A stretch of DNA of 43,050 nt from a virus: positions 1-43,050 of the IMG/VR virus record IMGVR_UViG_3300044821_000049; one strand, given 5' to 3'. A program made the translations under genes and the position numbers. The notes below the pieces were generated by a model. It did not search any database and was not told the DNA's origin. It worked only from the letters and a program-made list of their open reading frames with translations. Shown one piece after another: positions 1 to 7,460 of the stretch (within the stretch, counting starts at the first letter, position 1; every line of letters starts with the position of its first letter).

Positions 1-556
1 GGGCGGCATGGAGTCCGCTGTTGTGCCAACGTCCCCCGTAGCATTCCACGGCGACGGAGCCGACCAGGAAGTCGAGGTTATAAGGCTCAATGGCCTTTTG
101 TCTGAGCACAGGGAGCCCAGACAATGCTTTGAAAACGCGATCCTCAGAAGGGCTGCTACGCTCAACCAAGCTCAACTCGCGGCCGAGAGCGGCCATACTC
201 AACTCTTCGATGGACCTGCGCCGTCCAGTGACGGCACGGTGAGCGGCGGAAGAGATTCTGGAACGATACTCAGGAGTGGCTTGAGCCATTCTTGCGAGCA
301 TTCCAGCACTTCTGTTTCGTTGAAAAAATCCAGCTTCCCGGAGCCATCTGACAATTACGGAACGGGAAACGCCGATTCGTTTCGACATCGTCAAAACGCT
401 TTCTCCTGCTTGATGCGCTTGGTACAGGTCGTTCACGTTGGGAGTCGGAAGTCGTTTGGCCATGTGTACAATCTGGAAACTTTGGACGGGTTCTACTTCG
501 CCAATTCCATTGTCGTGCATAATTGCCGATGCTCTGTGAGGATTTTCGCCGAATGA
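1..556 (+). CDS. MuF minor head protein, C-terminal exon with intein C-terminal half (partial)
   Basis: This is the 3' part of the gene that begins at 41981; reading is open from base 2. It ends in a typical intein C-terminus: a GHVYNLET segment, then DGFYFANSIVVHN, with the terminal Asn at 521-523 followed by Cys at 524-526. The residues after the splice point, CRCSVRIFAE, complete the HxNCRC motif of SPP1 gp7/Mu F-type head morphogenesis proteins, whose N-terminal part at the other window end stops at HLN. The intein would total about 271 residues (290 bases at the right end plus 523 here), longer than a minimal Hint domain but too short for a typical LAGLIDADG endonuclease insert. I see no endonuclease motif. 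The spliced protein is expected inside the procapsid near the portal. Confidence 0.85.
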   Translation, partial: GGMESAVVPTSPVAFHGDGADQEVEVIRLNGLLSEHREPRQCFENAILRRAATLNQAQLAAESGHTQLFDGPAPSSDGTVSGGRDSGTILRSGLSHSCEHSSTSVSLKKSSFPEPSDNYGTGNADSFRHRQNAFSCLMRLVQVVHVGSRKSFGHVYNLETLDGFYFANSIVVHNCRCSVRIFAE

Positions 557-633
557 AACCGTTCCTGTTTATCTTTGTGGCGGCGGCCCAATAAGGCCCT
601 GTAGTACTTTCGGCCCATTTACACCCGCTGGCG

Positions 634-663
634 TATGCCCTTATCCTGCCAATGGAGGGCATA
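634..663 (+). promoter_or_regulatory. Hairpin overlapping the ribosome binding site of the 663 gene
   Basis: A perfect 7-bp inverted repeat, TATGCCC (634-640) and GGGCATA (657-663), encloses a 16-base loop. The right arm covers part of the GGAGGG ribosome binding site and the A of the start codon, so folding would hide the start. It may damp translation of read-through transcripts from the head genes. A regulatory role is inference. Confidence 0.35.
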
Positions 664-803
664 TGCTTCTGATCTCGATGGTGATAGCCGCAGGGTTTCT
701 GTGTGTGGTGGCCCGGCAAGCAATGTTACTGAGTGGGCCGAAGTCCGGCCGCAAGCCGGAAGACCTTTCCCGCTTCGACCGTGAGGACGTATGGACGCGG
801 TAG
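663..803 (+). CDS. Small membrane protein, 46 aa
   Basis: The ORF follows a GGAGGG ribosome binding site four bases before the ATG. It encodes a short N-terminal hydrophobic segment (MLLISMVIAAGFLCVVA), enough for one membrane span, then a charged tail rich in Lys, Arg and Asp. It is the first of four tightly packed small genes between MuF and the convergent gene at 1307-1579, and its 3' end overlaps the next gene by 13 bases. I do not recognise the family. A role in lysis or superinfection exclusion is possible for any phage protein of this shape, but nothing here shows it. Confidence 0.5.
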   Translation: MLLISMVIAAGFLCVVARQAMLLSGPKSGRKPEDLSRFDREDVWTR

Positions 804-1015
804 CGATCTCGACTCTCAGGGCGCGCGTTTGCGTCGAGACGCTCGCAGCACTCCGAACGATCGCCAGGTATGGGGATTCCGTTTCGCGCGGGATTGCCGA
901 ACGGGCGGTATTCGATTGCGTTAAGATTTTGCAACCGTTGGCCGATGAGGGGAATCATGTGCGATGCGTTGAAGCGGTTGGCTTGCCTGATATTGGCGCA
1001 TCACCCCAGGGTTAA
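791..1015 (+). CDS. Hypothetical protein, 74 aa
   Basis: The ATG lies inside the end of the preceding gene, after GAGGACGT, which can serve as a ribosome binding site. The product looks like a small helical, soluble protein (a run such as RARVCVETLAALRTIARYG) with three Cys residues but no paired CxxC. The following gene starts within its 3' part. I recognise no domain. The overlaps on both sides suggest it is translated together with its neighbours, though it could be a chance ORF. Confidence 0.4.
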   Translation: MDAVAISTLRARVCVETLAALRTIARYGDSVSRGIAERAVFDCVKILQPLADEGNHVRCVEAVGLPDIGASPQG

Positions 1016-1082
1016 GCGCGACTTCGGGCGGTTCATGGTGAGTTTTTGCGCGTGCGGTTGCTATCACGTGAGGGTAAAATGA
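957..1082 (+). CDS. Hypothetical basic small protein, 41 aa
   Basis: The start ATG follows GATGAGGGG. The product is a 41-residue basic peptide with a Cys pair in CACGC and many Arg, Lys and His residues. Its stop overlaps the start of the next gene in an ATGA junction (1079-1082), the coupling pattern used throughout this genome. That junction is the main support; no family is recognisable. Confidence 0.35.
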   Translation: MCDALKRLACLILAHHPRVKRDFGRFMVSFCACGCYHVRVK

Positions 1083-1312
1083 GCGAAGCTGGCGACAAGC
1101 TCGGGGCCATCATCGCCGATGCGTCAAAGGGCTCTCCACTGGTTCACATCGAGCCAGACACATGCTGTGCAAACAGGCTGCGGAAGGCCCTACCGAAGAT
1201 GGCGCCCGACTGCCTGCTGTGGGAATGTCTGAAGTGTGGCTGTACGTGGCGGCGGTCCATGTCTGGCGATGTCCAGGTGTGGGCGCCGGAACAGTGGGCG
1301 GTGGCGTTATAA
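1079..1312 (+). CDS. Small zinc-ribbon-like protein, 77 aa
   Basis: The start is coupled by ATGA to the previous ORF, with GAGGG upstream. The sequence has CC near residue 30 and a later CLLWECLKCGCTW segment, the second knuckle (CxxC) of a zinc ribbon, followed by Arg-rich residues. Such mini-proteins often bind nucleic acid or host transcription factors, but no specific function can be assigned. Its stop codon overlaps that of the convergent gene 1307-1579: the two TAA stops share TTATAA. Confidence 0.5.
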   Translation: MSEAGDKLGAIIADASKGSPLVHIEPDTCCANRLRKALPKMAPDCLLWECLKCGCTWRRSMSGDVQVWAPEQWAVAL

Positions 1313-1579
1313 CGCGCCAAACGTGGGGCGTTCCGTCCTTGAAATCCAATGGCTTACTTCCGAGATCATCACCAGCCCTGAGGGGTTCTGGCGTGACATC
1401 TCGGTGAGTAGCTTCGCCCTCATCGCATCCGCCCCACGGGTGAACGCTGCCTGCTCCGATAGCATCTCGCGCGTCTTCAGGTAGTCCTTTTGGTATTTAT
1501 TCCGGCAAGCTTTACACCACTTCGCGGAGCCTTCCGTTACCGTCGAGTCTAACTCGCCACCACACTTCGAGCACTCCAT
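1307..1579 (-). CDS. Zinc-ribbon protein with coiled tail, 90 aa
   Basis: Residues 3-25 hold two CxxC knuckles (CSKC and CKAC) 16 residues apart, a classic four-Cys zinc ribbon. A basic linker (RNKYQKDYLKTRE) and a helical tail follow. It lies on the opposite strand to the head operon and has its own upstream TATAAA box eight bases before the ATG without a Shine-Dalgarno sequence, suggesting separate, possibly leaderless expression. A palindrome (1603-1623) sits just upstream and may be an operator. A DNA-binding regulator is plausible, but an HNH-associated zinc finger remnant cannot be excluded. Confidence 0.6.
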   Translation of the reverse strand: MECSKCGGELDSTVTEGSAKWCKACRNKYQKDYLKTREMLSEQAAFTRGADAMRAKLLTEMSRQNPSGLVMISEVSHWISRTERPTFGAL

Positions 1580-1602
1580 AAGCTAAGTTTATACAACTTT
1601 CC

Positions 1603-1623
1603 GGTTACTCGCTTTGAGTAACC
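1603..1623. promoter_or_regulatory. Palindrome between divergent genes, possible operator
   Basis: GGTTACTC and GAGTAACC form an 8-bp perfect inverted repeat around GCTTT, between the leftward zinc-ribbon gene (start 1579) and the rightward protease gene (start 1651). No T-run follows on either strand, so it does not look like an intrinsic terminator. The position suits a repressor site controlling both promoters; this is inference. Confidence 0.4.
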
Positions 1624-1637
1624 CTACATACGCGGGT

Positions 1638-1650
1638 ATTCTGTGGGCGT
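1638..1650 (+). promoter_or_regulatory. TATTCT box seven bases before the protease ATG
   Basis: TATTCT (about 1638-1643) is followed by GTGGGCGT and the ATG at 1651, with no clear ribosome binding site. The arrangement resembles the other leaderless-type starts in this genome, but the GTAC box at -41 is absent here. Confidence 0.3.
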
Positions 1651-3297
1651 ATGGCACAGCACATTTCAGCCGCTTACCTGTCCGTGGCGATGCGACTCCA
1701 GGAGGCGGCCAGCGCTGACCGACTCAGTAACAACGACGTGCGCGCACGGCTCCAAGACGCAATCCAGGACATGCACGCAGGGACCGGGCAGTACGGCTAC
1801 TATCTGGACCACTACGGAGACGACACCAGCGGCGATGTGATTTACTCGTGCGACGGCGACACGTACTCGGCTCCATACGAGATGGCGACGGCGGCCGGCG
1901 CTGCGAAGTGCCTCATTGACGACAGCAAGAAAACCGACGTCGTACCGCGCACGGTGTACGAACCCGAAGCGGACGAAGACGAGCACTATGCGGCCATGGA
2001 AGAAAGCTTCAAGGCGGCGAAGCTTTACACCGGACTGCCACTGTACGAGCGGTTCATCTCGAAGGTGGAACGAGACAAGGCCGACAGCAGCGACTTCGCG
2101 GGCGCGGGCCGATCCTTCCCTATCCTCAAGGCATCGGATGTTGCGGCCGCAGTGCACGCGATGGGTCGGGCCGGGTCGGACAACAAGTCCACCGCAGCCC
2201 TGAAGGCGTCCATTATCCGCATTGCCAAGCGCAAAGGATTCACGAGTTCTCTTCCGCAGGCATGGCAGGGCGACGAGACCGACTCGAAAGAGTCGCAAAC
2301 GGTCGATGCGGGCGCGCTGGACCTCCGAGAGTCGGCGGCGACAGTGGACACGATTCGACTCCAGGAAGCGCGGAGCGATTACGAGATCAAATTGATTTCA
2401 CCCGGCAAAGGGAGCACGGCTTTCTATCCGGCCGAGGTGTTGAAGCGTGACGGGCCGAAGGTTTTTGCGGTTGGCACGCACGTGTACCTGAACCACCCGA
2501 CGCAAGCGGAGGAATCCGCCAGGCCGGAGGGCGACGTGGGAAACCTCGCAGGCGTGCTGACCACGGCGGCCGAGTACCATGAGTCGCACGCGAAGGGTCC
2601 GGGCTTGTATGCGCGCATGAAGGTCTTCGCCGATCACGCCCAGACGGTCGAAGACAAGGCGCCCCACGTTGGCATGTCTATCAGGGCATCGGGCCTTGCG
2701 GAGTCGGGAAAATCGCAGGATGGTGTACCCGTCCTTCGTTCGCTCGTCGCGGCCCAGTCGGTTGACATCGTGACCCGGGCGGGACGGGGCGGAATGATCT
2801 TGACGGAGTCGGCTCGCAGCGGCTCCGATATCACACAGGAGGCCGATCAAATGACGGCTGACGAAGCGAAGAAGCTCGTCGAGGCGGCGGTAGCGGAAGC
2901 TACCCGCCCGCTTCGTGAGCGAGCAATCCAGGGCGATGCCCGGACGGAGGCGGCTCGACTGCTGGAGTCAGCCACTCTTCCGACACCGGCCAAACAGCGG
3001 ATCATCGAGCGGGTAACCGCTTCGATTCCGCGCAACGATGCGGGAGAAATCGACCTCACGAAGTTTCGCGAATCGGTGATTTCTGAGGCGAAGGCCGAAG
3101 GCGAGTATCTCGCACAGATCACCGGCGCGGGCCGAGTCTTCGGTATGGGTGGGGCGGCTATCCCCATTGACACGAAAGAAGCCGAACGGCAAGTAGCCAG
3201 CGACAAACAGAGCGAGGCGGAAGCTATTGCTGTGTTTGAAAGCCTGGGGATGCCGAAGGCTGCGGCCGAAGCGGCTGCGAAAGGACGGGCGGCGTAA
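1651..3297 (+). CDS. Head maturation protease fused to a scaffold-like domain, 548 aa
   Basis: The central part (residues about 240-370) resembles prohead proteases of HK97-type phages. It has a conserved His in YLNHP (H282) and a Ser in GMSIRASG (S343), and the stretch between them is typical of these enzymes. The N-terminal 230 residues are acidic and include a segment of repeated small helices. The C-terminal 170 residues (MTADEAKKLVEAAVAEATRP onward) are Ala/Glu-rich and predicted helical, as in scaffold domains fused to or following proteases. It should process the capsid and scaffold during procapsid maturation. It overlaps the decoration gene by TAATG. The catalytic pair is assigned by pattern only. 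Confidence 0.75.
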   Translation: MAQHISAAYLSVAMRLQEAASADRLSNNDVRARLQDAIQDMHAGTGQYGYYLDHYGDDTSGDVIYSCDGDTYSAPYEMATAAGAAKCLIDDSKKTDVVPRTVYEPEADEDEHYAAMEESFKAAKLYTGLPLYERFISKVERDKADSSDFAGAGRSFPILKASDVAAAVHAMGRAGSDNKSTAALKASIIRIAKRKGFTSSLPQAWQGDETDSKESQTVDAGALDLRESAATVDTIRLQEARSDYEIKLISPGKGSTAFYPAEVLKRDGPKVFAVGTHVYLNHPTQAEESARPEGDVGNLAGVLTTAAEYHESHAKGPGLYARMKVFADHAQTVEDKAPHVGMSIRASGLAESGKSQDGVPVLRSLVAAQSVDIVTRAGRGGMILTESARSGSDITQEADQMTADEAKKLVEAAVAEATRPLRERAIQGDARTEAARLLESATLPTPAKQRIIERVTASIPRNDAGEIDLTKFRESVISEAKAEGEYLAQITGAGRVFGMGGAAIPIDTKEAERQVASDKQSEAEAIAVFESLGMPKAAAEAAAKGRAA

Positions 3298-3701
3298 TGC
3301 TCAATCAGGTATACAACGGCACGGCAACCTCCCGGCGGTTCGCTGCTTGCCCTTCGACAGTCAAAGCCGGGGATGCTGTTCTGCTCGGGTCCATCCCTGC
3401 CGTTGCTTTGGATAACTACCAGACCAACGAAGGCGGAACCACGTTTCTTCTGGGTGGCACGTTCGCCCTAACCGTGATCGGTCAGACTGCGGAAAGCCCG
3501 GCCGTGAATGCGGCTATCAAGCCGGGCGCCAAGCTGTACGCAACCGGCACGCTCGATTCGGCCACGAACATCACAACGGGGCTGACAATCGATGCCAACT
3601 CCAGCAACACGTTCTTCGGGTACCTGGACCCGTCGTACGTTTCGGTAGGGTCCGGAGCCACCGACACAAACGCCCAGGTGATGCTCGGAGGTGGTTACTA
3701 A
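3297..3701 (+). CDS. Putative capsid decoration protein (DUF2190-like), 134 aa
   Basis: A small beta-rich protein between protease and major capsid genes, the usual position of head decoration or cement proteins. It contains VKAGDAVLLGSIPAVALD and a later IKPGAKLYATGTLD segment, the hydrophobic-Gly pattern seen in DUF2190/capsid-fibre proteins. The start overlaps the protease stop and the stop overlaps the capsid start (both TAATG), so these three genes should be made in fixed order. It would bind the outside of the mature capsid. The fold assignment is by similarity of pattern and position. Confidence 0.7.
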   Translation: MLNQVYNGTATSRRFAACPSTVKAGDAVLLGSIPAVALDNYQTNEGGTTFLLGGTFALTVIGQTAESPAVNAAIKPGAKLYATGTLDSATNITTGLTIDANSSNTFFGYLDPSYVSVGSGATDTNAQVMLGGGY

Positions 3702-5086
3702 TGCACGGTGAAAACCTGAACTTTCAGCCCACGGCAACCTATCAGTGGGGCTCTCCGATTGGCCAACAGCCCGGTATGGAAGGCTTCACGGCCACCGGCC
3801 GCAATGCTGGCGCCGCGCACAATCGGCGCGTGACAGAAGCGGCGAAGCTATACGCGTCCGTCATGCGCGGGAAAGAAGACCCGTTCTTTTTGCGTGAGGC
3901 CATTCACCCGACGAATGCATTTGCGAAGCGGTACCTCGCAGAGAAGTATCCGGCTTTATTCGCGGGCGATCCGAACATGTTCGGACTCCGTGAAACAATG
4001 TCGGTCACAGACTACCAGGCCCTTTATGTTGACGTGTTGGACCGCATGTATTACGGCTATTACAACACGTACCCCATCGTGAACAAGGGTCTGGTCAAGC
4101 AGCACACACTCCGCGATTTCCGCGTGGTGTCGCGGTATCTGTTGGACGGCGCGGTTACTCCGTTCCTGCCGGCCGGAGCGGCTAACTCGTCTTCGACTGT
4201 CGGAGGCGATGCGGCGGCGCCCGCACAACAGCGCGCGCTTTTGGGTCCGGTTCCTCAGACCGGCTCGACGCAGCCCAACAGCAACACCGGCCCGATCCAG
4301 TATCAGCCGGAGTTGTACGAAGCGAAAACCGCCGTCAATTGGCGCGCGTTCGTCAACGATGATCTGGGCATCTTCCAGGATCTTTCGAACCGGCTGGCTA
4401 TTTCGGGCAACCGTGGCATCAGCAAGTCCATCACGAAGTTTTTCTTCGACGCGAATGGCCCGAACGCTTCGCTGTACAAGGCGGGCTACGGCAACCTCAT
4501 CACCACGGCGTACGGCGCGGCGTCGAGCAATCCCGTGCTCGGCGTTCAGGGCCTTTCCGACGGTCTCAAGATCCTTGCCGGAATGAAAGACTCGACCGGC
4601 GACCCGATCTTGATCACCGGCCGCATTAAGCTGGTGTACGGTCCGGCGCTCGAAGTGACCGCGAACAACCTCATGAATCAGTTGTCCGTCTTTCTCAGCA
4701 ATGAGGGCGGCGGGCAGGCGGGAAGCACTGGCTTTCCGGCGCAGTTCTTGCAGGTCAACAACTGGCTTGTCCGGAACATGGATCTGGTCATGGACCCGTA
4801 TATCCCGATTGTCGTAACCAACGGCAGTCGCGGTAACACGTCCTGGGCTCTCGTGGTTGACCCGGACACTCAAAACCGGCCCTGTGTCGAGTTCGGCGTG
4901 CTCCAGGGTTATGAGACTCCGCAAATCTTCAGCAAGGTTCCGAATACTCAACGGGTGGGCGGCGCAATCGACGCCATGCTTGGAGACTTCTACAGCATGG
5001 ATCAGGAGTTGAAGATCATCGGCGTGTACGGCGGAACGCAGATTGACGGGCGTTCGACCGTGGCGTCTAACGGTACCGGCTCGTAG
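3701..5086 (+). CDS. Major capsid protein, HK97-fold type, 461 aa
   Basis: Length, location and composition fit a major capsid protein of the HK97 fold. Recognisable stretches include TVTDYQALYVDVLDR-like residues near 105, the HTLRDFRVVSRYLLDGAV segment (P-domain side), and YEAKTAVNWRAFVNDDLGIFQDL near 210, which is common in Mu-like and related capsid proteins. A Ser/Thr/Gly/Pro-rich loop (about residues 160-205) may be an inserted surface loop. The gene is coupled to the decoration gene by TAATG and followed by a stem-loop (5112-5153) that probably sets a boundary or stabilises this abundant transcript. Confidence 0.88.
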   Translation: MHGENLNFQPTATYQWGSPIGQQPGMEGFTATGRNAGAAHNRRVTEAAKLYASVMRGKEDPFFLREAIHPTNAFAKRYLAEKYPALFAGDPNMFGLRETMSVTDYQALYVDVLDRMYYGYYNTYPIVNKGLVKQHTLRDFRVVSRYLLDGAVTPFLPAGAANSSSTVGGDAAAPAQQRALLGPVPQTGSTQPNSNTGPIQYQPELYEAKTAVNWRAFVNDDLGIFQDLSNRLAISGNRGISKSITKFFFDANGPNASLYKAGYGNLITTAYGAASSNPVLGVQGLSDGLKILAGMKDSTGDPILITGRIKLVYGPALEVTANNLMNQLSVFLSNEGGGQAGSTGFPAQFLQVNNWLVRNMDLVMDPYIPIVVTNGSRGNTSWALVVDPDTQNRPCVEFGVLQGYETPQIFSKVPNTQRVGGAIDAMLGDFYSMDQELKIIGVYGGTQIDGRSTVASNGTGS

Positions 5087-5111
5087 CTTACAGGAACGAG
5101 CACGGTTTAGT

Positions 5112-5153
5112 CCTGGGGGTGAGGGGTGGGGGAAACACAGTCTCACTCCCAGG
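5112..5153 (+). promoter_or_regulatory. Stem-loop downstream of the capsid gene
   Basis: CCTGGGGGTGAG (5112-5123) and CTCACTCCCAGG (5142-5153) pair over 12 bases with one G-T wobble, around an 18-base purine-rich loop. There is no T-run, so it is not a standard intrinsic terminator. It could protect the 3' end of the capsid message or attenuate transcription into the connector genes. Confidence 0.45.
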
Positions 5154-5175
5154 TCTGCCCTACGGTTAGGTTGCC

Positions 5176-5622
5176 ATGGCTTTTACTTACAACTACGGCG
5201 CGAACCCTCCGATTGACTATCCTCGATTGCTGATCGCGGATACCAAGGATATCGGCCACGTATTTGAAGACTCCGAGATCATGGCGGCAACCACCATCGT
5301 CACGCTCCAATATCAGAGCGGAATGTACTGGGCTGGCCCACAGGGCGCGAACCTTCCCCAGAACCCAGTTAGCTATCTCCGGATCGCGGCTTGCTTGCTC
5401 GATTGTCTTGCGTCGAATTACGCGCGACTGGCGAACAATCTCAAGGTGCTCGACATCACCATGAACGTGCAAGCGGCGGCCCAGGAGTTGCAAAAACAGG
5501 CAAAGGCGTTCCGCGACACCGACGACAACGCGGGCGCGTTCATGATAATTGAGCAGTGCAACAACGATTGGTCATTTGCGGATCGCTGGTGGAAGACGTG
5601 GGCTCGTTTTTCTGCTCAATGA
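5176..5622 (+). CDS. Head-tail connector (adaptor) protein, 148 aa
   Basis: It lies directly after the major capsid gene, where head completion adaptors of the gp6/gp15 kind are encoded. The sequence is mostly helical (YPRLLIADTKDIGHVFEDSEI, then AACLLDCLASNYARLANNL and a long Gln/Ala helix), matching the helical bundle of such adaptors, which sit under the portal. Trp-rich residues close the protein. Its last seven bases overlap the convergent HNH gene. Function rests on position and general shape rather than a diagnostic motif. Confidence 0.65.
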   Translation: MAFTYNYGANPPIDYPRLLIADTKDIGHVFEDSEIMAATTIVTLQYQSGMYWAGPQGANLPQNPVSYLRIAACLLDCLASNYARLANNLKVLDITMNVQAAAQELQKQAKAFRDTDDNAGAFMIIEQCNNDWSFADRWWKTWARFSAQ

Positions 5623-6053
5623 GGACGCTTATACTTACCATGTCCAGCCGCACACTTTGCACAAAACCGCTTCAAATACTTTCCAATGCGGTACGTGTGC
5701 GTGTTCTCTGGAGTGTACTCGTGGCCACTTGTGCAATGGGTCCTCTCACGCTGTTGCTTGCCAGCTTCACCTCTGCGCACGTTTTCAGCGTGCGTTACAG
5801 GCTCCAGGTGTTGCGGATTGACGCAGCACCGAACGCGGCACAGGTGGTCAAGCGTGAGCCCTTCCAGTATGGGGCCGAGTGTAAGAGTGTACATAAGCCT
5901 GTGAGCAATGATGGGGTTGGGATCAACGCTGCGAATGTGGACCATGGCGTACCCCTTGTTGTTTACACGTCCAGTCCAAAGCCAGCACCCGCTGTTCGGC
6001 TCCGGGGACACGTGGCGCATCAAGCGCTTGATGATAAACTCAGAAGTGGGCAT
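5616..6053 (-). CDS. HNH homing-type endonuclease, 145 aa
   Basis: It contains the HNH_3-type core: GCWLWTG, then AHRLMY, LTLDHLCRVRCCVNPQHLE and THAENVRRG, with the DH and N-H residues of the beta-beta-alpha metal finger. Two further CxxC-like pairs near the C-terminus (CTSGHEYTP and CAKCAAGHGK) look like a second zinc knuckle. I chose the ATG at 6053 because AAGGAGGG lies just upstream; a GTG at 6113 would add 20 residues. It is inserted between two head-tail joining genes, opposite to them, as free-standing phage homing endonucleases often are. It would cut intein- or HNH-free relatives to spread itself. Confidence 0.85.
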   Translation of the reverse strand: MPTSEFIIKRLMRHVSPEPNSGCWLWTGRVNNKGYAMVHIRSVDPNPIIAHRLMYTLTLGPILEGLTLDHLCRVRCCVNPQHLEPVTHAENVRRGEAGKQQRERTHCTSGHEYTPENTHTYRIGKYLKRFCAKCAAGHGKYKRPH

Positions 6054-6142
6054 GCGACCCTCCTTTGGTTGCATTCCTCGGGGAGGGCGCCGCTTGCGAC
6101 GGTGCTTTCCCACACCTCCATTGTACCGCCTGGGGGTGTGGC

Positions 6143-6550
6143 TTGAACCAATCTACTCATCAGGATCTCACCGGAGTTATCACGGCTGTATTCGATGCGG
6201 GGCTGTTCTCGTCGCTGTGCTCGATCTACCAGTTTCCCGACCCAGAAGCGGGCGGCGTGAATGCCTGGGGTCAGATCGATCTCACCAACTCCACACCAGT
6301 CGCGGGGCTGCAACTGATACCGTGCATGTTCGCGCCACAACCACAGGGCGCGCCTGGGTCAAACGAGAAACGCGGGTCAGAGGTTATCGAGCAATTCAAC
6401 GTCTTCCACGTGCTGCTATCCGGCTATTTCGATAGCATCGTTCAGAAGCAGATAGCGCGGATCGATGGCACAGACTATTCGATTCTCAACGTGGAGTCAG
6501 ACTCTCAGGGGATCATGACGCGGCTTGCAGTGAGGTTGTACGCGCTGTGA
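6143..6550 (+). CDS. Head-tail joining protein, 135 aa
   Basis: I chose the TTG at 6143, which follows GGGGGTG; the longer reading frame from 6065 runs antisense through the HNH gene and is probably not used. The product (NQSTHQDLTGVITAVFDAG, a central PQGAPGSNEKRG loop, and a C-terminal SILNVESDSQGIMTRLAVRL strand pair) fits the head closure or neck proteins found in this position. Its stop overlaps the next start in GTGA. The exact neck component cannot be told from the sequence. Confidence 0.6.
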   Translation: MNQSTHQDLTGVITAVFDAGLFSSLCSIYQFPDPEAGGVNAWGQIDLTNSTPVAGLQLIPCMFAPQPQGAPGSNEKRGSEVIEQFNVFHVLLSGYFDSIVQKQIARIDGTDYSILNVESDSQGIMTRLAVRLYAL

Positions 6551-7014
6551 AGCTTACGGCTCAATTCTCGGGGTTCGATAAGCTCTCTTTGCGAGTTAAG
6601 TATCTCCAACGCGCGGCCGCGTTTGGCTTGAAAGCAGGCGTGGCGGAAGCGGGGCTACTCATCGAGACCGAGGCAAAGGCCCAGGTACCCGTTGACACGG
6701 GCAATTTGCGAGATCACATCCACACTGAGACCGTCGAGGACACCGACGAAGTACAACGGGTGAAGGTCAGCCCGGCCAATGAGGCCGATAACAAGTGGGG
6801 ATTTGATCCAGCGTACGCGCGGCGTATCGAGTTCGGTTTTGTCGGTCCTGATTCGCTCGGCCGCGTCTACAATCAACCGGCCCAACCGTATATGCGTCCA
6901 GCGTTCGACAGTCAGCAAGCCGAAGCTAGTGCGCGCATCAAAGACTCTATCTTGATGGAACTGGCGGCGGCGAGCAACGCAGCGGCGGCGGCGCGAAACA
7001 GGCGGCAATCATGA
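6547..7014 (+). CDS. HK97 gp10-like tail completion protein, 155 aa
   Basis: Residues about 30-70 carry the signature of the HK97 gp10 family: AGLLIETEAKAQVPVDTGNLRDHI, where a helix leads into xxPVDTGxLR. The motif RIEFG followed by QPAQPYMRPAFD near residue 115 is also typical. Members act at the head-tail interface or in tail completion. The gene starts with GTG overlapping the previous TGA and ends overlapping the next gene by ATGA. An Ala-rich basic tail (AAAAARNRRQS) is specific to this protein. Confidence 0.82.
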   Translation: MKLTAQFSGFDKLSLRVKYLQRAAAFGLKAGVAEAGLLIETEAKAQVPVDTGNLRDHIHTETVEDTDEVQRVKVSPANEADNKWGFDPAYARRIEFGFVGPDSLGRVYNQPAQPYMRPAFDSQQAEASARIKDSILMELAAASNAAAAARNRRQS

Positions 7015-7451
7015 GCGGGTTAGAGTTAGACCTTCGCCAATTCATGATCAATGACTCGGGTGTTTCGGCTTACCTGGGTTCGCGCTGGTACTTTTTGCAA
7101 TTTCCGCAAGCCAACCGCACATGGCCAGTCGCGACGATTCAGCGTATCTCGACAATCCCGATTACGACCGAGACGCAAGATTCCCGTTGGCAGAAGTCCG
7201 GTTGGTGTCGGCTACAGATTACGGTTTTTTTGAACGGGCCGACATCTGGGGCCGATGCGGATAACGTGGCGTTGGCGATCCAAGACGCCATGCGGTCTTT
7301 CAACCCGGCAGTGCAACCGACTTCGCCACAGGTCAGTTATCAGGGGCCGAATTACAGGATGAATCGGCGTTTACAGTTCCAACCGCAAACGGAGCAACCG
7401 ATTTTGATGGATATTCAGGACTGGAAGGTGTGGTACAGAGACAGTGAATAA
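7011..7451 (+). CDS. Putative tail terminator protein, 146 aa
   Basis: Located between the gp10-like gene and the tail tube gene, where tail terminators (lambda gpU, DUF3168) are normally found. It has a short helix, then WPVATIQRIS and a beta-rich core with WCRLQITVFLNGPTSGADADNVALAIQDAMRSF, resembling the strand-helix arrangement in DUF3168-like proteins. It would cap the tail tube once it reaches full length. It is coupled to its upstream neighbour by ATGA. Confidence 0.65.
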   Translation: MSGLELDLRQFMINDSGVSAYLGSRWYFLQFPQANRTWPVATIQRISTIPITTETQDSRWQKSGWCRLQITVFLNGPTSGADADNVALAIQDAMRSFNPAVQPTSPQVSYQGPNYRMNRRLQFQPQTEQPILMDIQDWKVWYRDSE

Positions 7452-7460
7452 GGAGACAAC

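Noticed and set aside
8-556. A separate 182-residue gene starting at 8
   Set aside because: The ATG at 8 is an internal Met of the intein; the same residues are inside the open frame at the right end, so it is a cut piece of MuF.
3956-5146. A 396-residue ORF opposite to the capsid gene
   Set aside because: It is a shadow of the major capsid gene with Arg/Val-rich composition and no domain.
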